A DNA stretch of 64,000 nt from Verrucomicrobiales bacterium (GCA_002698785.1 PAAG01000045.1:1-64000); one strand, 5' to 3'. Positions 36,834 to 44,749 are shown, counted from the first letter of the stretch. Notes: generated by a model not told the origin, from the sequence alone. Translations and numbers: made by a program.

Positions 36834-38162
36834 ATGAAACAAGAATTTATCGTTCTACGTGAATCCCGCTCTCAAGAAACCTGCGACGGGAATTTGCGAT
36901 TTCCGCTTCCAGAAATTGCCCTGGAAAATCTAGACGAAACACAAGTGGCAGCGGTTCAAAGAGAGAATGAATTCATAGCCCTTGCGCCAAATATTCCGAT
37001 TCGCATACAGGAATCGGTTCCCGATCAACGGGATCATTTTGATGCCGTGACAAATGCCTATTGCGCGTGGGGAATCGAATCAATAGGTGCCGTGAACAGC
37101 TCTTTGAGTGGTAAAGGAATGATTGCTGCCATCCTTGATTCGGGCATCGACAGTGCGCATGCGGCCTTTTCAGGAATGGATCTGGTAGAACGTGACTTTG
37201 TCGGAGTCGGAAATGGCGATGGTCACGGCCACGGCACACATAGCGCCGGAGCGCTTTTCGGGCAGGATGTGGCAGGCGTGCGAATCGGGGTGGCTCGGGA
37301 TGTCGAGCGGGGATTAATTGCCAAAGTGGTGGATGATTCCGGGTGCGGCGAAAGCTGGCGTGTTTTTCAGGCCTTGGAATGGGCTGCACGAGGAGGGGCT
37401 AATGTAGTCTTGATGTCGCTTTCAATTAGCCTCCACGACTACATCGATCGATTGAAAAGTGGTGGGACTACCTCTGATGCGGCGGCTGGTGTAGCGCTGG
37501 AGGCATATCATTCACTAATCTCTCTGTACAGAAAGTATGTGGCATTTCTTCGCTTGAGATCTCGCGCCATGATTGTGGTTACCGGTGTGGGAGATGCCAA
37601 TATCAAATCACCGGATTTGCCATGGCAGCTGTCGTCTGAGCCGATTTCAGCCGTGGGTGGGATAACCTCTGTAGGGGCGCTCGACAGGGGAAAAGACGGA
37701 TATGTTGTGGCAGGCTTTTCGAATTCCAATCCTGATGTAGTAGCTCCGGGAGTGGAGGTCCTTTCTGCAAAGGCGGGCTCGCAGGGAATGATGACAACTA
37801 GTGGGACCAGTGCGGCAGCCTCCTATGTAGCTGGAGTGGCCCTGCTTTGGGGAGAATATTTGGCAACGAGAAGGGCATTCACGTCCTTTGATCTCGAGGC
37901 TTATGTAACTACATCGGGAGATCTACTCGATATTGCTCCGGGCACTCCCAAGATCGATCTGGGTAAAGGGCTGGTAGAATCTCCCGGTGTCGATAAAAAG
38001 AAACGGGTCATCCGAAGTCACACATCCAAGCGGCGTGCTTCGACCTTCTACAAAGCAAGGCGAATGAGCTTGTCAGCGCTACTCGCACTGCAATCCGGTC
38101 CAAAGGTGCAACGGCACAGACAGGTTAAGACACTGAGGCGTCTGGCGCGTGCGAGAAAATAA
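36834..38162 (+). CDS. Subtilisin-like serine protease (S8), no export signal
   Basis: A 442-residue protease from the ATG at 36834; the open frame extends upstream to 36594 but that part runs antisense to the sigma gene and shows no similarity. The triad is complete: Asp102 (IAAILDSGID), His133 (H-G-T-H-S-A-G) and Ser326 (S-G-T-S-A-A-A). The first 80 residues (FIVLRESRSQ through IRIQESV) may be a short propeptide. No signal peptide is visible, so it is probably cytoplasmic or exported by another route. The C-terminal 60 residues are strongly basic. Its position divergent to the sigma gene and near the kinase-nSTAND gene suggests a common regulatory unit. Confidence 0.9.
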   Translation: MKQEFIVLRESRSQETCDGNLRFPLPEIALENLDETQVAAVQRENEFIALAPNIPIRIQESVPDQRDHFDAVTNAYCAWGIESIGAVNSSLSGKGMIAAILDSGIDSAHAAFSGMDLVERDFVGVGNGDGHGHGTHSAGALFGQDVAGVRIGVARDVERGLIAKVVDDSGCGESWRVFQALEWAARGGANVVLMSLSISLHDYIDRLKSGGTTSDAAAGVALEAYHSLISLYRKYVAFLRLRSRAMIVVTGVGDANIKSPDLPWQLSSEPISAVGGITSVGALDRGKDGYVVAGFSNSNPDVVAPGVEVLSAKAGSQGMMTTSGTSAAASYVAGVALLWGEYLATRRAFTSFDLEAYVTTSGDLLDIAPGTPKIDLGKGLVESPGVDKKKRVIRSHTSKRRASTFYKARRMSLSALLALQSGPKVQRHRQVKTLRRLARARK

Positions 38163-38284
38163 TGGGTACACCAAGGTGTTCCCGCAGCCTGCTTTGCCTG
38201 ACAGTGTAATTGGCTGACCTGTAACCTTCGAACGACAGCGTATGTGGCGTCAGAAAATTGGTGGGGGACCGGAATGGAGAGAAA

Positions 38285-38602
38285 TTAGATGCTCGCTTTT
38301 AGCCTCTCGTACTCAGTCTGAAGCCTTTTAATTTCAGCTTGAATCTTCTGCATTCTTTCCAAAACTCCAATGACGGAATCATCATTCAGTTTTCGCTTGG
38401 TGCCCGTCTTACCTGAGTTCTTTTTCTTCGAACTGGGAGCCGCTGAAGAATCTATGTTGTCTAGCCAGGACCGAACTGTAATAGGATTGATCGAGAACTT
38501 TTTCACCGCAGCGCTTTGTCCCCCCCTCCCATGTTCGGCATTGTAACCTTTTACAAAGGAGACAACTTTTTCCTTTGTTCGTTGATCGTATCGTTTAGCC
38601 AT
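38285..38602 (-). CDS. Orphan helix-turn-helix protein, IS-type OrfA-like
   Basis: A 105-residue basic protein. The N-terminal half (RTKEKVVSFVKGYNAEHGRGGQSAAVKKFSINPITVRSWL) is a transposase-type HTH of the IS3 OrfA/homeodomain-like kind; the second half ends in a short coiled coil (LERMQKIQAEIKRLQTEYERLK). No catalytic transposase partner, terminal inverted repeats or target duplication are visible on either side. It may be a domesticated DNA-binding protein or the relic of an insertion sequence. It lies immediately outside the left end of the tRNA-Leu element. Confidence 0.7.
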   Translation of the reverse strand: MAKRYDQRTKEKVVSFVKGYNAEHGRGGQSAAVKKFSINPITVRSWLDNIDSSAAPSSKKKNSGKTGTKRKLNDDSVIGVLERMQKIQAEIKRLQTEYERLKASI

Positions 38603-38761
38603 CGCGACGTAAGGGATACTAATTTATCGTGTAAAGTGCAAGACTTGTTCGTGACCTCTCGGGAGCGTTTCTGTCGGACCGTCTGATAACAATGGTCTTA
38701 TCATGAATGAAACGTCTGCTTGTATTCCGGTAGTGTGATGGCAGATTAGCTGCTCGAAAAA

Positions 38762-38843
38762 GCCGGGGTGGTGAAATTGGTAGACACGCTTGACTTAGGA
38801 TCAAGTGCCGCAAGGTGTGCAGGTTCGAGTCCTGTCTCCGGTA
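38762..38843 (+). tRNA. tRNA-Leu (anticodon UAG)
   Basis: The cloverleaf folds well. Acceptor gccgggg (38762-38768) pairs with ctccggt (38836-38842), with G-U pairs at 1-72 and 6-67. The D arm lies around tggtgaaattggtaga. The anticodon stem cttga/tcaag encloses the loop cttagga (38794-38800), anticodon TAG. The long variable arm tgcc-gcaa-ggtg is as expected for tRNA-Leu. The T arm is gcagg-ttcgagt-cctgt, the discriminator is A, and CCA is not encoded. The 3' half from the anticodon loop onward was probably supplied by the integrated element, because a second version of it lies at the far end of that element. Confidence 0.93.
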
Positions 38844-38850
38844 TTTCTTT
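38794..38850 (+). repeat. attL: left attachment repeat inside tRNA-Leu
   Basis: Begins exactly at the anticodon loop. The segments cttaggatcaagtgcc (38794-38809), the 23-base T-arm block 38814-38836, and ccggtatttcttt (38838-38850) recur at the right end. Differences: variable-arm loop gcaa here against ttt there, and T against C at acceptor position 67. The 16-bp block at the anticodon loop and stem is the likely crossover core. Confidence 0.88.
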
Positions 38851-38915
38851 TGTTTTCAGGGGCTTAGAACAGCAGCCTCCCAATTGCTCAGAAAGCTGCT
38901 GCCCCTTTGATGCCC

Positions 38916-40034
38916 TTAGTTTTTTGGCCTTAGCTTCCAAAACTTATCAGCTACCGTCTTCAAGACTGGTTGGAAATAGTATCGCTTCAAGGTGGCTACG
39001 TCATGTCCAAGAAGGTATGCAGTCTTTTCATATTCCTCATGAAGTGTCGCGTGATAAGTCGCGCAAGTGTGTCTGAGAACATCACTGCTCCATGCCGAAA
39101 ACAGTCCAGTGTCTTTTCGGTTCTGATCAAATTTGGCCCGAAAAGAGTCTGGAATTATTTTCCCTGATTTCCCTTTGAACTTCTTCAGCCATGCAAATGC
39201 GGTTTCATTGATCTTGACCAATCGTGGGAGCTTGGTTTTTGATTGGCTGGACCCAACTCGGATGACTTTCTCCTCAAAGTGAACTTTATCCCAGCTCAGC
39301 CTTGTGATTTCAGTGGGGCGAATTCCGCAGAAAACTGCGAGCACATAATACGGAAGCAGTTCGTCAGTTGCACCGTGTAAGAGTGTCTGGACCTGTTCGG
39401 GAGTGAAGATCGAAGGTTCTTTTCTTTCTGTAATCTCCTTTTTGTTGGGCGGAACTGGATTCTTGTCCAGCATTTGCCATTCAAGAGCTTGGTTGAAAAT
39501 AAGCCTCAAATATCTTCGATAAACACGCTTGGAAGAGGGCGCGATTTCTAGATTCGAGACAGCTTCATCAATCTCAAGCGTACTGATGTCGCAGATCTTT
39601 TTATCTCCGAAAAAAGGCAAGAATCGTCTTCCCTTTTGTCGCACATCGCCCACGTACTTCTCGCGTTTTCCTCGATCTCTTTTGTGTTTTACGACAGCGT
39701 CAACAAGTTCAGAATAGGTGATACTACTCTCCAGTTGCTGGACTCTTTCCAGATACCCGTCAACAGCTTCCTCAAGACGAATTCCGTGTGGTTCTAGCTT
39801 TCTGATTACCTTTACCACTTGCGCATGGAGGTCGTGTGAAAGGGTTGGTAAGTTTGAACCAAACTTCTGCGCAGCCGCCTTCAGTTGTCGAGACTTTGCA
39901 TCTGCCTTGCTTTTGGTATCAAAGATGAGTCGTTCCCTCTTCTTTTTGGGCGAATAGAGGGCGGGAATGTTTATCTGCCAACACTCCTTACCGTGGTTCA
40001 TTATCTTTTTGGGGGTGAACGATGGAACTCTCAC
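38916..40034 (-). CDS. Tyrosine recombinase/integrase of the tRNA-Leu element
   Basis: A 372-residue phage-type integrase. The N-terminal part carries an arm-binding/SAM-like core (about 105-195). The catalytic domain has Arg239 in CGIRPTEITRL, a likely beta-hairpin Lys at 266-268, Arg321 in D-V-L-R-H-T, His344 in LLGHD, and the nucleophile Tyr352 or Tyr353 in LKRYYF. The first His of the usual HxLRH box is Asp. Its 3' end faces the tRNA-Leu gene 72 bp away, the normal place for an integrase using that tRNA as attB. It begins with GTG, overlapping the stop of the double-HTH gene by 4 bases, so the two are translationally coupled. Confidence 0.93.
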   Translation of the reverse strand: MRVPSFTPKKIMNHGKECWQINIPALYSPKKKRERLIFDTKSKADAKSRQLKAAAQKFGSNLPTLSHDLHAQVVKVIRKLEPHGIRLEEAVDGYLERVQQLESSITYSELVDAVVKHKRDRGKREKYVGDVRQKGRRFLPFFGDKKICDISTLEIDEAVSNLEIAPSSKRVYRRYLRLIFNQALEWQMLDKNPVPPNKKEITERKEPSIFTPEQVQTLLHGATDELLPYYVLAVFCGIRPTEITRLSWDKVHFEEKVIRVGSSQSKTKLPRLVKINETAFAWLKKFKGKSGKIIPDSFRAKFDQNRKDTGLFSAWSSDVLRHTCATYHATLHEEYEKTAYLLGHDVATLKRYYFQPVLKTVADKFWKLRPKN

Positions 40035-40468
40035 GCTGCACCTCCTTTCCGCAGAGCATTCAAGACATCGCTGTAGATGAAACGAACAACTCCACCATCT
40101 CCGAATTCAGGAATGAGCCTGCTCAATCTCCAATTGTAGATGGTTCTTTCTGAAACAGATAGCCGTTTGGCAAGTTGCTTCGTATTGAGGACTTCATAAG
40201 AAATTGAATTGCCTATGCCGTCCCTCCATTCCTCATCCTTCAAAGCCTTGATCACATCGCCAAGGATGAATCGTACAACATTTCCGAATCCGATTCGTGG
40301 AATTCTCCCGAATGATCTCCAGTTGTAAATTGTTCGTTCGGAAACGGACAATCTGTCTGCGAGTTCCTTCGTGGTGAGAACTTCATTGTTAATATTCTGA
40401 GACTGATTTGAGCCTCTTGGTTCTAGGTTTAAAACCTCCTTCCTTGTTAAGTTTGGAATAATATCCAT
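40031..40468 (-). CDS. Tandem HTH_17 excisionase-like protein
   Basis: From the ATG at 40468 the protein has 145 residues and consists almost entirely of two copies of one MerR/Xis-like winged-helix unit. Copy 1 is VLTTKELADRLSVSERTIYNWR and onward to VVRFILGDVIKAL; copy 2 is VLNTKQLAKRLSVSERTIYNWR to VVRFIYSDVLNAL. The repeated 10-residue core L-S-V-S-E-R-T-I-Y-N is identical. Such units bind and bend attachment-site DNA or set the direction of recombination. A TTG at 40501 would add 11 residues. It is the first gene of an operon with the integrase (4-base overlap). A built-in dimer may bind paired sites. Confidence 0.88.
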   Translation of the reverse strand: MDIIPNLTRKEVLNLEPRGSNQSQNINNEVLTTKELADRLSVSERTIYNWRSFGRIPRIGFGNVVRFILGDVIKALKDEEWRDGIGNSISYEVLNTKQLAKRLSVSERTIYNWRLSRLIPEFGDGGVVRFIYSDVLNALRKGGAA

Positions 40469-41058
40469 ACCATACACTCGCCCAAGATTGAGGAATTGCA
40501 AGTCATAACTTGTTGATGATCAATTACTTATAAAATAAAGAAAACGTAAGTCATTGAAAATCAGAATGTCAGGTTTGGCGGGGCTAACGTCAAAAAAATT
40601 CAATTTTCCACGTGTGAGGCCCATTTTAAGGTTGCTCCCGAAAATTATTTGAGAGCATAGAGTTTATACTCTCTTGGAGTCCCAATCTTAGCATGACGAA
40701 TCTTCCTTAAGAATGGGCAGATATGATGTTCGTGCCGGAAAATGCTTCAATCGATTGGTGCTTCTAACTCGTTAGAAGCGGAACAGGAGAAATTGAGTTT
40801 GAAGTTATGATTGTACTGGAATGGTAATGAAATGGAGAGGTCCATATTCACTTTTTTTCGACTCTAGCATTCACTCTAAAAATTCTAAAAAAGTTATTGG
40901 AAAATCTTCGCAATCCCTTGTTTTACAATGCTTCTAGCCAAATTTCGGTGAAGAAAAAGTTATTGAGAACCAACTAATTCGATCGCTGTATTATTATAAT
41001 AAATCACAAAATCTCCGGATTGGTTGAAATCGCTATATGTGGTGGTGTAAATTACTTC
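40469..41058. other. 590-bp AT-rich non-coding region, candidate replication/control region
   Basis: No convincing gene in 590 bp between the leftward xis-int operon and the rightward replication genes. It holds caagt/acttg around cata (40500-40513), the near-palindrome gcttctaac-tc-gttagaagc at 40760-40779, two copies of aaaaagttattg about 70 bp apart (near 40890 and 40957), and the 12-bp palindrome ttattataataa near 40990. The divergent promoters of the element must lie here; AT-rich palindromes and repeats upstream of a replication gene also suit an origin. Confidence 0.5.
40760..40779. promoter_or_regulatory. 20-bp near-perfect palindrome in the element's control region
   Basis: The arms gcttctaac (40760-40768) and gttagaagc (40771-40779) pair perfectly around two bases. 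The size and symmetry suit an operator for a dimeric regulator such as the element's XRE protein, or an initiator-binding site. Confidence 0.5.
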
Positions 41059-41307
41059 ATGCATAACAATAAGCTCCGATTCTACGGAGAAATTGAAGGT
41101 TTGATTGATCTAATTCGGGAATTTGGGTTCTCGATTGTTTCAATTGAAGAGAATGAAGGAAAGCACACCCTGCGAACAAAAAAGGGTGGGGTGTTGAATT
41201 GGTGGCCCGCCACAAAGACAGTACAATGTCAGGGCAAAGAAGAAGCTAAAGAGGCTTTGCGATCAAAGCTGTCTGAAATCTTAAAGAAAGGAGGATTAAA
41301 TGAATGA
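41059..41307 (+). CDS. Small protein of unknown function upstream of the replication gene
   Basis: The ATG at 41059 gives 82 residues (MHNNKLRFYGEIEGLIDLIREFG, then TLRTKKGGVLNWWPATKTVQCQGKEEAKEALRSKLSEIL); the frame is open upstream to a TTG at 41020. The pattern of an N-terminal strand and helix, a W-W-P-x-T-x-T-V-Q-x-Q-G strand, and a C-terminal helix is compact and plausible. No family was recognised. The stop overlaps the start of the next gene by 4 bases (atga), so the two are translationally coupled; it probably assists or regulates that protein. Confidence 0.65.
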   Translation: MHNNKLRFYGEIEGLIDLIREFGFSIVSIEENEGKHTLRTKKGGVLNWWPATKTVQCQGKEEAKEALRSKLSEILKKGGLNE

Positions 41308-42632
41308 AAAACTCAAAAACAAAACAGAAGAAGAAAGAGCAGCAGCAGCACACTGGTATAACTGTGCACGCTTTTTCGGATCTTGACCCTCTTGTGGTCA
41401 AGATCCCAGCCAACCTGAAACTGGAAGAGGTTTTTAAAAAGCTTGGGGGTGAATACACGATTCTTCTTAAAGAAATGCATTTGGAAAAGGCAATTCTACT
41501 CTGTTCCATCCTTACTAAGAGCAACAAGGTTAGAGGCAGCGAGAAGAAGAGGACGAGGTATACGCCACTCCATGTTAGAAGGCTTGAAGCGATTCTTACA
41601 AAAGAGAAGAAGAGGATGATTCTTACCGCGCTTACGCAGGGCGGGGTGATAGAGCGATCTCCTGTAAACTACAGAACCGGAGTAAGGTCTTATCAATATC
41701 GGCTTTGTTTTGAGTATCGTTCTGGCCCCGTCAAGGAGGTTGAAATCAAGAACGAGAAATTGATCCAGAAGCACCGCAGTTGGAATGAATCGTGGGAGAG
41801 GAAAGAGTTGGTGGAACACAAGGGGAGAAACCAAATCTTGAAATCCGCCTCGGAAATGCGGTTTGATTATGTTGTTCTAGAAGAAGTCATCTCTTGTTTC
41901 TCAGCAGAAAAACAAATCGAGTACCGGTGTGATGTCAGGGAGTTCGAGGAGAATCGTAACTGGAAACGTCTAAATCCGTCTCGCCGTTTACTCCATCGTG
42001 GCTCTTCGTTCCCAAGAATTCTGCGTGAAGCGTTATATTGGGGGGATGAAATGAAGCCCCTTCACGAAATTGATGTCTCCAGCAGTCAGCCAACTTTGGC
42101 CGCAACCTTCTATAAGCCGGATAGTTTTGAAAAGGCACGGTACAAACACATTATCGAGAAGGAAGGGTTTTACGACTTCTTTGCCAATCGTTTGGTGGCA
42201 ATTGAGGAATTTGCGGATGTGACCCGTCAAGACATAAAAGATGACTCGTTTGTGCCGCTGTTTTTCGGGAGCAATTTCTCAGATCTAGAACCATTGGAAA
42301 AGGCAATCCAAGATCTATTCCGTAAGGAGTTTCCGGATCTCTCTCAGAGATTGAGGAATCTAAAGTGGAGAAATTACAAACACCTGGCGCACCATCTAAA
42401 AATGATTGAGGCGAAAGTTATGATTGATACCGTTGCAACACAGTTCGCTTCGCAATTTCCTGATGCTTGCCTGATCTCGATTCATGACGCATTTCATACG
42501 ACAGAAGAACATTTGGATGTTCTGAAGGTAATGATTGAAACTGCATTTGAAGCTGAGTGCGGAATCGTCCCAAAGGTGAAAACAAAGATGATCTCCCGTG
42601 AGAGAATGTCTGAGAGTTTGGCTGCTGCGTGA
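41304..42632 (+). CDS. Probable replication protein with palm-polymerase-like motifs
   Basis: A 442-residue protein. The first 110 residues are Lys-rich, then a mixed region to about 250. The second half has three spaced motifs like those of family A DNA polymerases and phage-type RNA polymerases. The first is H-E-I-D-V-S-S-S-Q-P (about 253-262; compare motif A D-Y-S). The second is T-R-Q-D-I-K-D-D-S-F-V-P-L-F-F-G (compare motif B R-x3-K, one residue longer before the aromatic-Gly). The third is L-I-S-I-H-D-A-F (compare motif C H-D). This is motif-level similarity only. Position behind an AT-rich region in a mobile element supports a replication role. A ggagg sequence precedes the start by 10 bases. 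Confidence 0.55.
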   Translation: MKNSKTKQKKKEQQQHTGITVHAFSDLDPLVVKIPANLKLEEVFKKLGGEYTILLKEMHLEKAILLCSILTKSNKVRGSEKKRTRYTPLHVRRLEAILTKEKKRMILTALTQGGVIERSPVNYRTGVRSYQYRLCFEYRSGPVKEVEIKNEKLIQKHRSWNESWERKELVEHKGRNQILKSASEMRFDYVVLEEVISCFSAEKQIEYRCDVREFEENRNWKRLNPSRRLLHRGSSFPRILREALYWGDEMKPLHEIDVSSSQPTLAATFYKPDSFEKARYKHIIEKEGFYDFFANRLVAIEEFADVTRQDIKDDSFVPLFFGSNFSDLEPLEKAIQDLFRKEFPDLSQRLRNLKWRNYKHLAHHLKMIEAKVMIDTVATQFASQFPDACLISIHDAFHTTEEHLDVLKVMIETAFEAECGIVPKVKTKMISRERMSESLAAA

Positions 42633-42637
42633 CTGGA

Positions 42638-42679
42638 CCTCAGAAATACCCTTCTTTTCAATTATAATTGATTCTGAGG
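42638..42679. terminator. Inverted repeat with nested palindrome after the replication gene
   Basis: The outer arms cctcagaa (42638-42645) and ttctgagg (42672-42679) pair perfectly. Between them lies the perfect 14-bp palindrome tcaattataattga (42658-42671). It starts 5 bp after the stop codon and sits between convergent genes, so a terminator is most likely; the AT palindrome could also bind a regulator. Confidence 0.5.
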
Positions 42680-42770
42680 CGTTTGAATTCTCTCAGAGGG
42701 TGAAGAAAAGGCAGTTAAAGCTTATTGAGCAGAGGCGATTATAATTTGAGGAAAGCTCGGGCATTTCCGG

Positions 42771-43040
42771 TCAGGAATTCGGTTCCCCATCGTTTGCTTC
42801 TCGCTCCTCTGCAAAACTCTCCGCTAATGCTTTTCCAAGATCAAAGTCCAGTGCCAGAGAAATTCGTATCAATGTCAGGATTGTTGGGTTTTCAGTGGGA
42901 TCTTCCACAAAGCGAAGAGTGGAGCGATCCAATCCGGTCATCTTGGATAATTCATTCTTTGATAGTCCTGCTGCTTCCCTTGCTGATTTGATCTTCAGAC
43001 TGAGAATTTGAAGGACTCTTTCACTTCGCTCGTTGTTCAC
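42771..43040 (-). CDS. XRE-family HTH regulator
   Basis: About 89 residues from the GTG at 43040; an alternative GTG at 43091 would give 106. The helix-turn-helix is clear: LKIKSAREAAGLSKNELSKMTGLDRSTLRFVEDPTENPTILTLIRISLALDF. This is the Cro/CI-type fold, with the recognition helix at LDRSTLRFVE. In a mobile element such a protein usually controls excision or replication, and the AT-rich region at 40.5-41.0 kb or the 43.09-43.12 kb gap could hold its operators. It is encoded opposite to the flanking element genes, as is usual for a CI-like repressor. Confidence 0.85.
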   Translation of the reverse strand: MNNERSERVLQILSLKIKSAREAAGLSKNELSKMTGLDRSTLRFVEDPTENPTILTLIRISLALDFDLGKALAESFAEEREANDGEPNS

Positions 43041-43115
43041 GAGGCCAAGTTTCCCCTTGACGAAACTGAAAAAAAGGGGATATATCCCCACCCTTAGCTC
43101 TGGTGCTGCTCAGAA

Positions 43116-43394
43116 GTGAGCAACACGAGCTACACCCTGTTCATGGAAATCGCTTTGATCATTGCAGGGATCGTAATAGCTCCGTTTGTTTTCTATTTCG
43201 GATTGAAGCTGTTTTGGTCCATTCCAAAGGTGCTTCATTGGATCGCCTTTGTAGCTGTAACGGTGCTTCTGCTCGCGATGTTGGGAAAGTCAGGAGAAAT
43301 AGGGTGGTCCTTTCTCTTGGTTGGATGGGGTGGCCTGTGGTTCCTGCTACTCGCTTTTGGGGCCGCGTTCGGGTTTCTGGGAAAAAGGGACTAG
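43116..43394 (+). CDS. Small three-helix membrane protein
   Basis: A 92-residue product from the GTG at 43116 (or 83 residues from the ATG at 43143). Three hydrophobic segments fill it: MEIALIIAGIVIAPFVFYFGLKLFW, WIAFVAVTVLLLAML, and FLLVGWGGLWFLLLAFGAAFGFLG, ending in GKRD. No family recognised. It lies between the XRE gene and another membrane-protein gene within the tRNA-Leu element. Small hydrophobic proteins in such elements can be holins, immunity or superinfection-exclusion proteins; nothing in the sequence decides between these. Confidence 0.6.
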   Translation: MSNTSYTLFMEIALIIAGIVIAPFVFYFGLKLFWSIPKVLHWIAFVAVTVLLLAMLGKSGEIGWSFLLVGWGGLWFLLLAFGAAFGFLGKRD

Positions 43395-43475
43395 TGAAAA
43401 GCAAGATTGATAAGCGAATAAAATTTACGCGGGGAAGCTGGACAATAGAAGCTCAAAGAAATTAACAATGTAGAT

Positions 43476-44063
43476 ATGGCCAACGGAGAAAATAAAACTG
43501 TGTCGGGATTCGAAAGGTTCGTTTTTGGGCTAACAAGAGCGTTTGCGCTTGTGGGTGCAGCAGTCCTTGTCATTTTGATTGCAGTAATAGCTGTAAAGCT
43601 ATTTTCGCCCGTAGAAGGCTCAGAAGTCTCCTATTCTGATGTTGTTGAATCCCTCAATAATTCAGAAGAGATTCCAGATGCAGGTGAAAGTGGTTCGGAC
43701 TCTTGGGGCGCAATAGAAGCGGAAGTTCCGAAGAATCTCCAAGTCTTATTTGAAGGTGAAAATAAGAATGTTCTGGTAGGTTGGATCGATCAGTATTCAA
43801 AGAGCCAGCAAGAAGATTTTCTTCAAAATATGTCTGTCATCGCGGAACAAGCAGAGAGGAACGGGAAAGATCCAATTGACGCGATAAATGCATACGCTCC
43901 GCTCAAATTCGCCAAAATGAGTTCTGACGAATTTGGGGAATACAAGGCTTTGGCGACAAGGGCGGGATACACTGCGGCAATCTTTGGTCTGTTTCTGATC
44001 CTTAGCATTCTCAGTCTCACTCTCGTCATGCTCGCGATTGAGCGAAATACGAGGGCAGCATAA
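43476..44063 (+). CDS. Two-helix membrane protein of unknown function
   Basis: A 195-residue protein: a membrane helix near 22-44 (AFALVGAAVLVILIAVIAVKLF), an acidic extramembrane domain of about 115 residues (SYSDVVESLNNSEEIPDAGESG, then helical NVLVGWIDQYSKSQQEDFLQNMSVIAEQAERNGK), and a second membrane helix at about 168-190 ending ERNTRAA. No family recognised. The orientation and spacing place it in a rightward run with the neighbouring exported-protein genes of the element. Confidence 0.65.
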   Translation: MANGENKTVSGFERFVFGLTRAFALVGAAVLVILIAVIAVKLFSPVEGSEVSYSDVVESLNNSEEIPDAGESGSDSWGAIEAEVPKNLQVLFEGENKNVLVGWIDQYSKSQQEDFLQNMSVIAEQAERNGKDPIDAINAYAPLKFAKMSSDEFGEYKALATRAGYTAAIFGLFLILSILSLTLVMLAIERNTRAA

Positions 44064-44107
44064 CCGCATTGTCTCGTAATTCTGTTCTAAGAACTCTTTC
44101 TGCTCCA

Positions 44108-44749
44108 ATGAAACAAAAATCATCCTTATTTTGTCTTTTCACCTGGTTAATAATTCTCAATCTATCGGTTTCGTTCGTACAGGCTGGATCAACTTGGAGA
44201 GGAACAATCAAAGTGATCAACGAATCTGGAAGCATTGGTGAAGTTCATGTGAAAATTCGCGGAAAGAGAATCACTGGGAAATTCGAAATCTTGAAGGATC
44301 AGCCAAGCTGGACTTCAAGAATGACTGGTCGTTTGCGTGGAGGATCGTTGAAGTCTAATCGCCGCAAGCAGACATTGAAGGCAATGTGTAAGACCACCGG
44401 CAACTTCAATGAGGAGATTGAGATTCGGGGGAAGCTCCTGAAAAAGGGGAGGAAGTTCCAATACAAGGGTTCACGATTGATTCGTACGAGTCCGAACTTC
44501 GGTTACTCGTTGCCAAATCACTTCATTGCACGAATCCATTACGCGGATGGCTCCGGTTACGGCCAGTATGAGCCACAATCCGGTGATTCGATTGCAGAGT
44601 TCCAAGACGACATGGAATTTCTTTTCGATAACAATCCCAATCCAAGTATGCCGTATTCACACATCCAGTACATCCCAACGGATTCTACGGGATATTGGTC
44701 ATTTCCAGACCTTTACAAAGCTAGGAGTAAAGGCGTGTTTCGGAATTAG
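44108..44749 (+). CDS. Exported basic protein of unknown function
   Basis: From the ATG at 44108 the product is 213 residues, starting with a signal peptide (MKQKSSLFCLFTWLIILNLS, cleavage probably after VQA before GSTW). The mature protein is basic and beta-rich in its first half, with repeated strand-like blocks around Lys/Arg (STWRGTIKVINESG, VKIRGKRITGKFEIL, TGRLRGGSLKSNRRKQTLKAM). The second half holds FIARIHYADGSGYGQYEP. No family recognised. It is followed by two exported SUMF1-like genes, so the three may form one exported set. Confidence 0.65.
   Translation: MKQKSSLFCLFTWLIILNLSVSFVQAGSTWRGTIKVINESGSIGEVHVKIRGKRITGKFEILKDQPSWTSRMTGRLRGGSLKSNRRKQTLKAMCKTTGNFNEEIEIRGKLLKKGRKFQYKGSRLIRTSPNFGYSLPNHFIARIHYADGSGYGQYEPQSGDSIAEFQDDMEFLFDNNPNPSMPYSHIQYIPTDSTGYWSFPDLYKARSKGVFRN

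Noticed and set aside
38163-38284. Short inverted repeat acacc-aa-ggtgt after the subtilase as a terminator
   Set aside because: Only five base pairs with a two-base loop and no T-run; too weak.
38768-39076. Plus-strand open frame over the tRNA-Leu gene
   Set aside because: It runs through the tRNA and antisense to the integrase; coincidental.
41300-41386. 28-codon frame at ATG 41300 with a good ribosome-binding site
   Set aside because: It is out of frame with, and inside, the replication gene start; the ATG at 41304 explains the same site.
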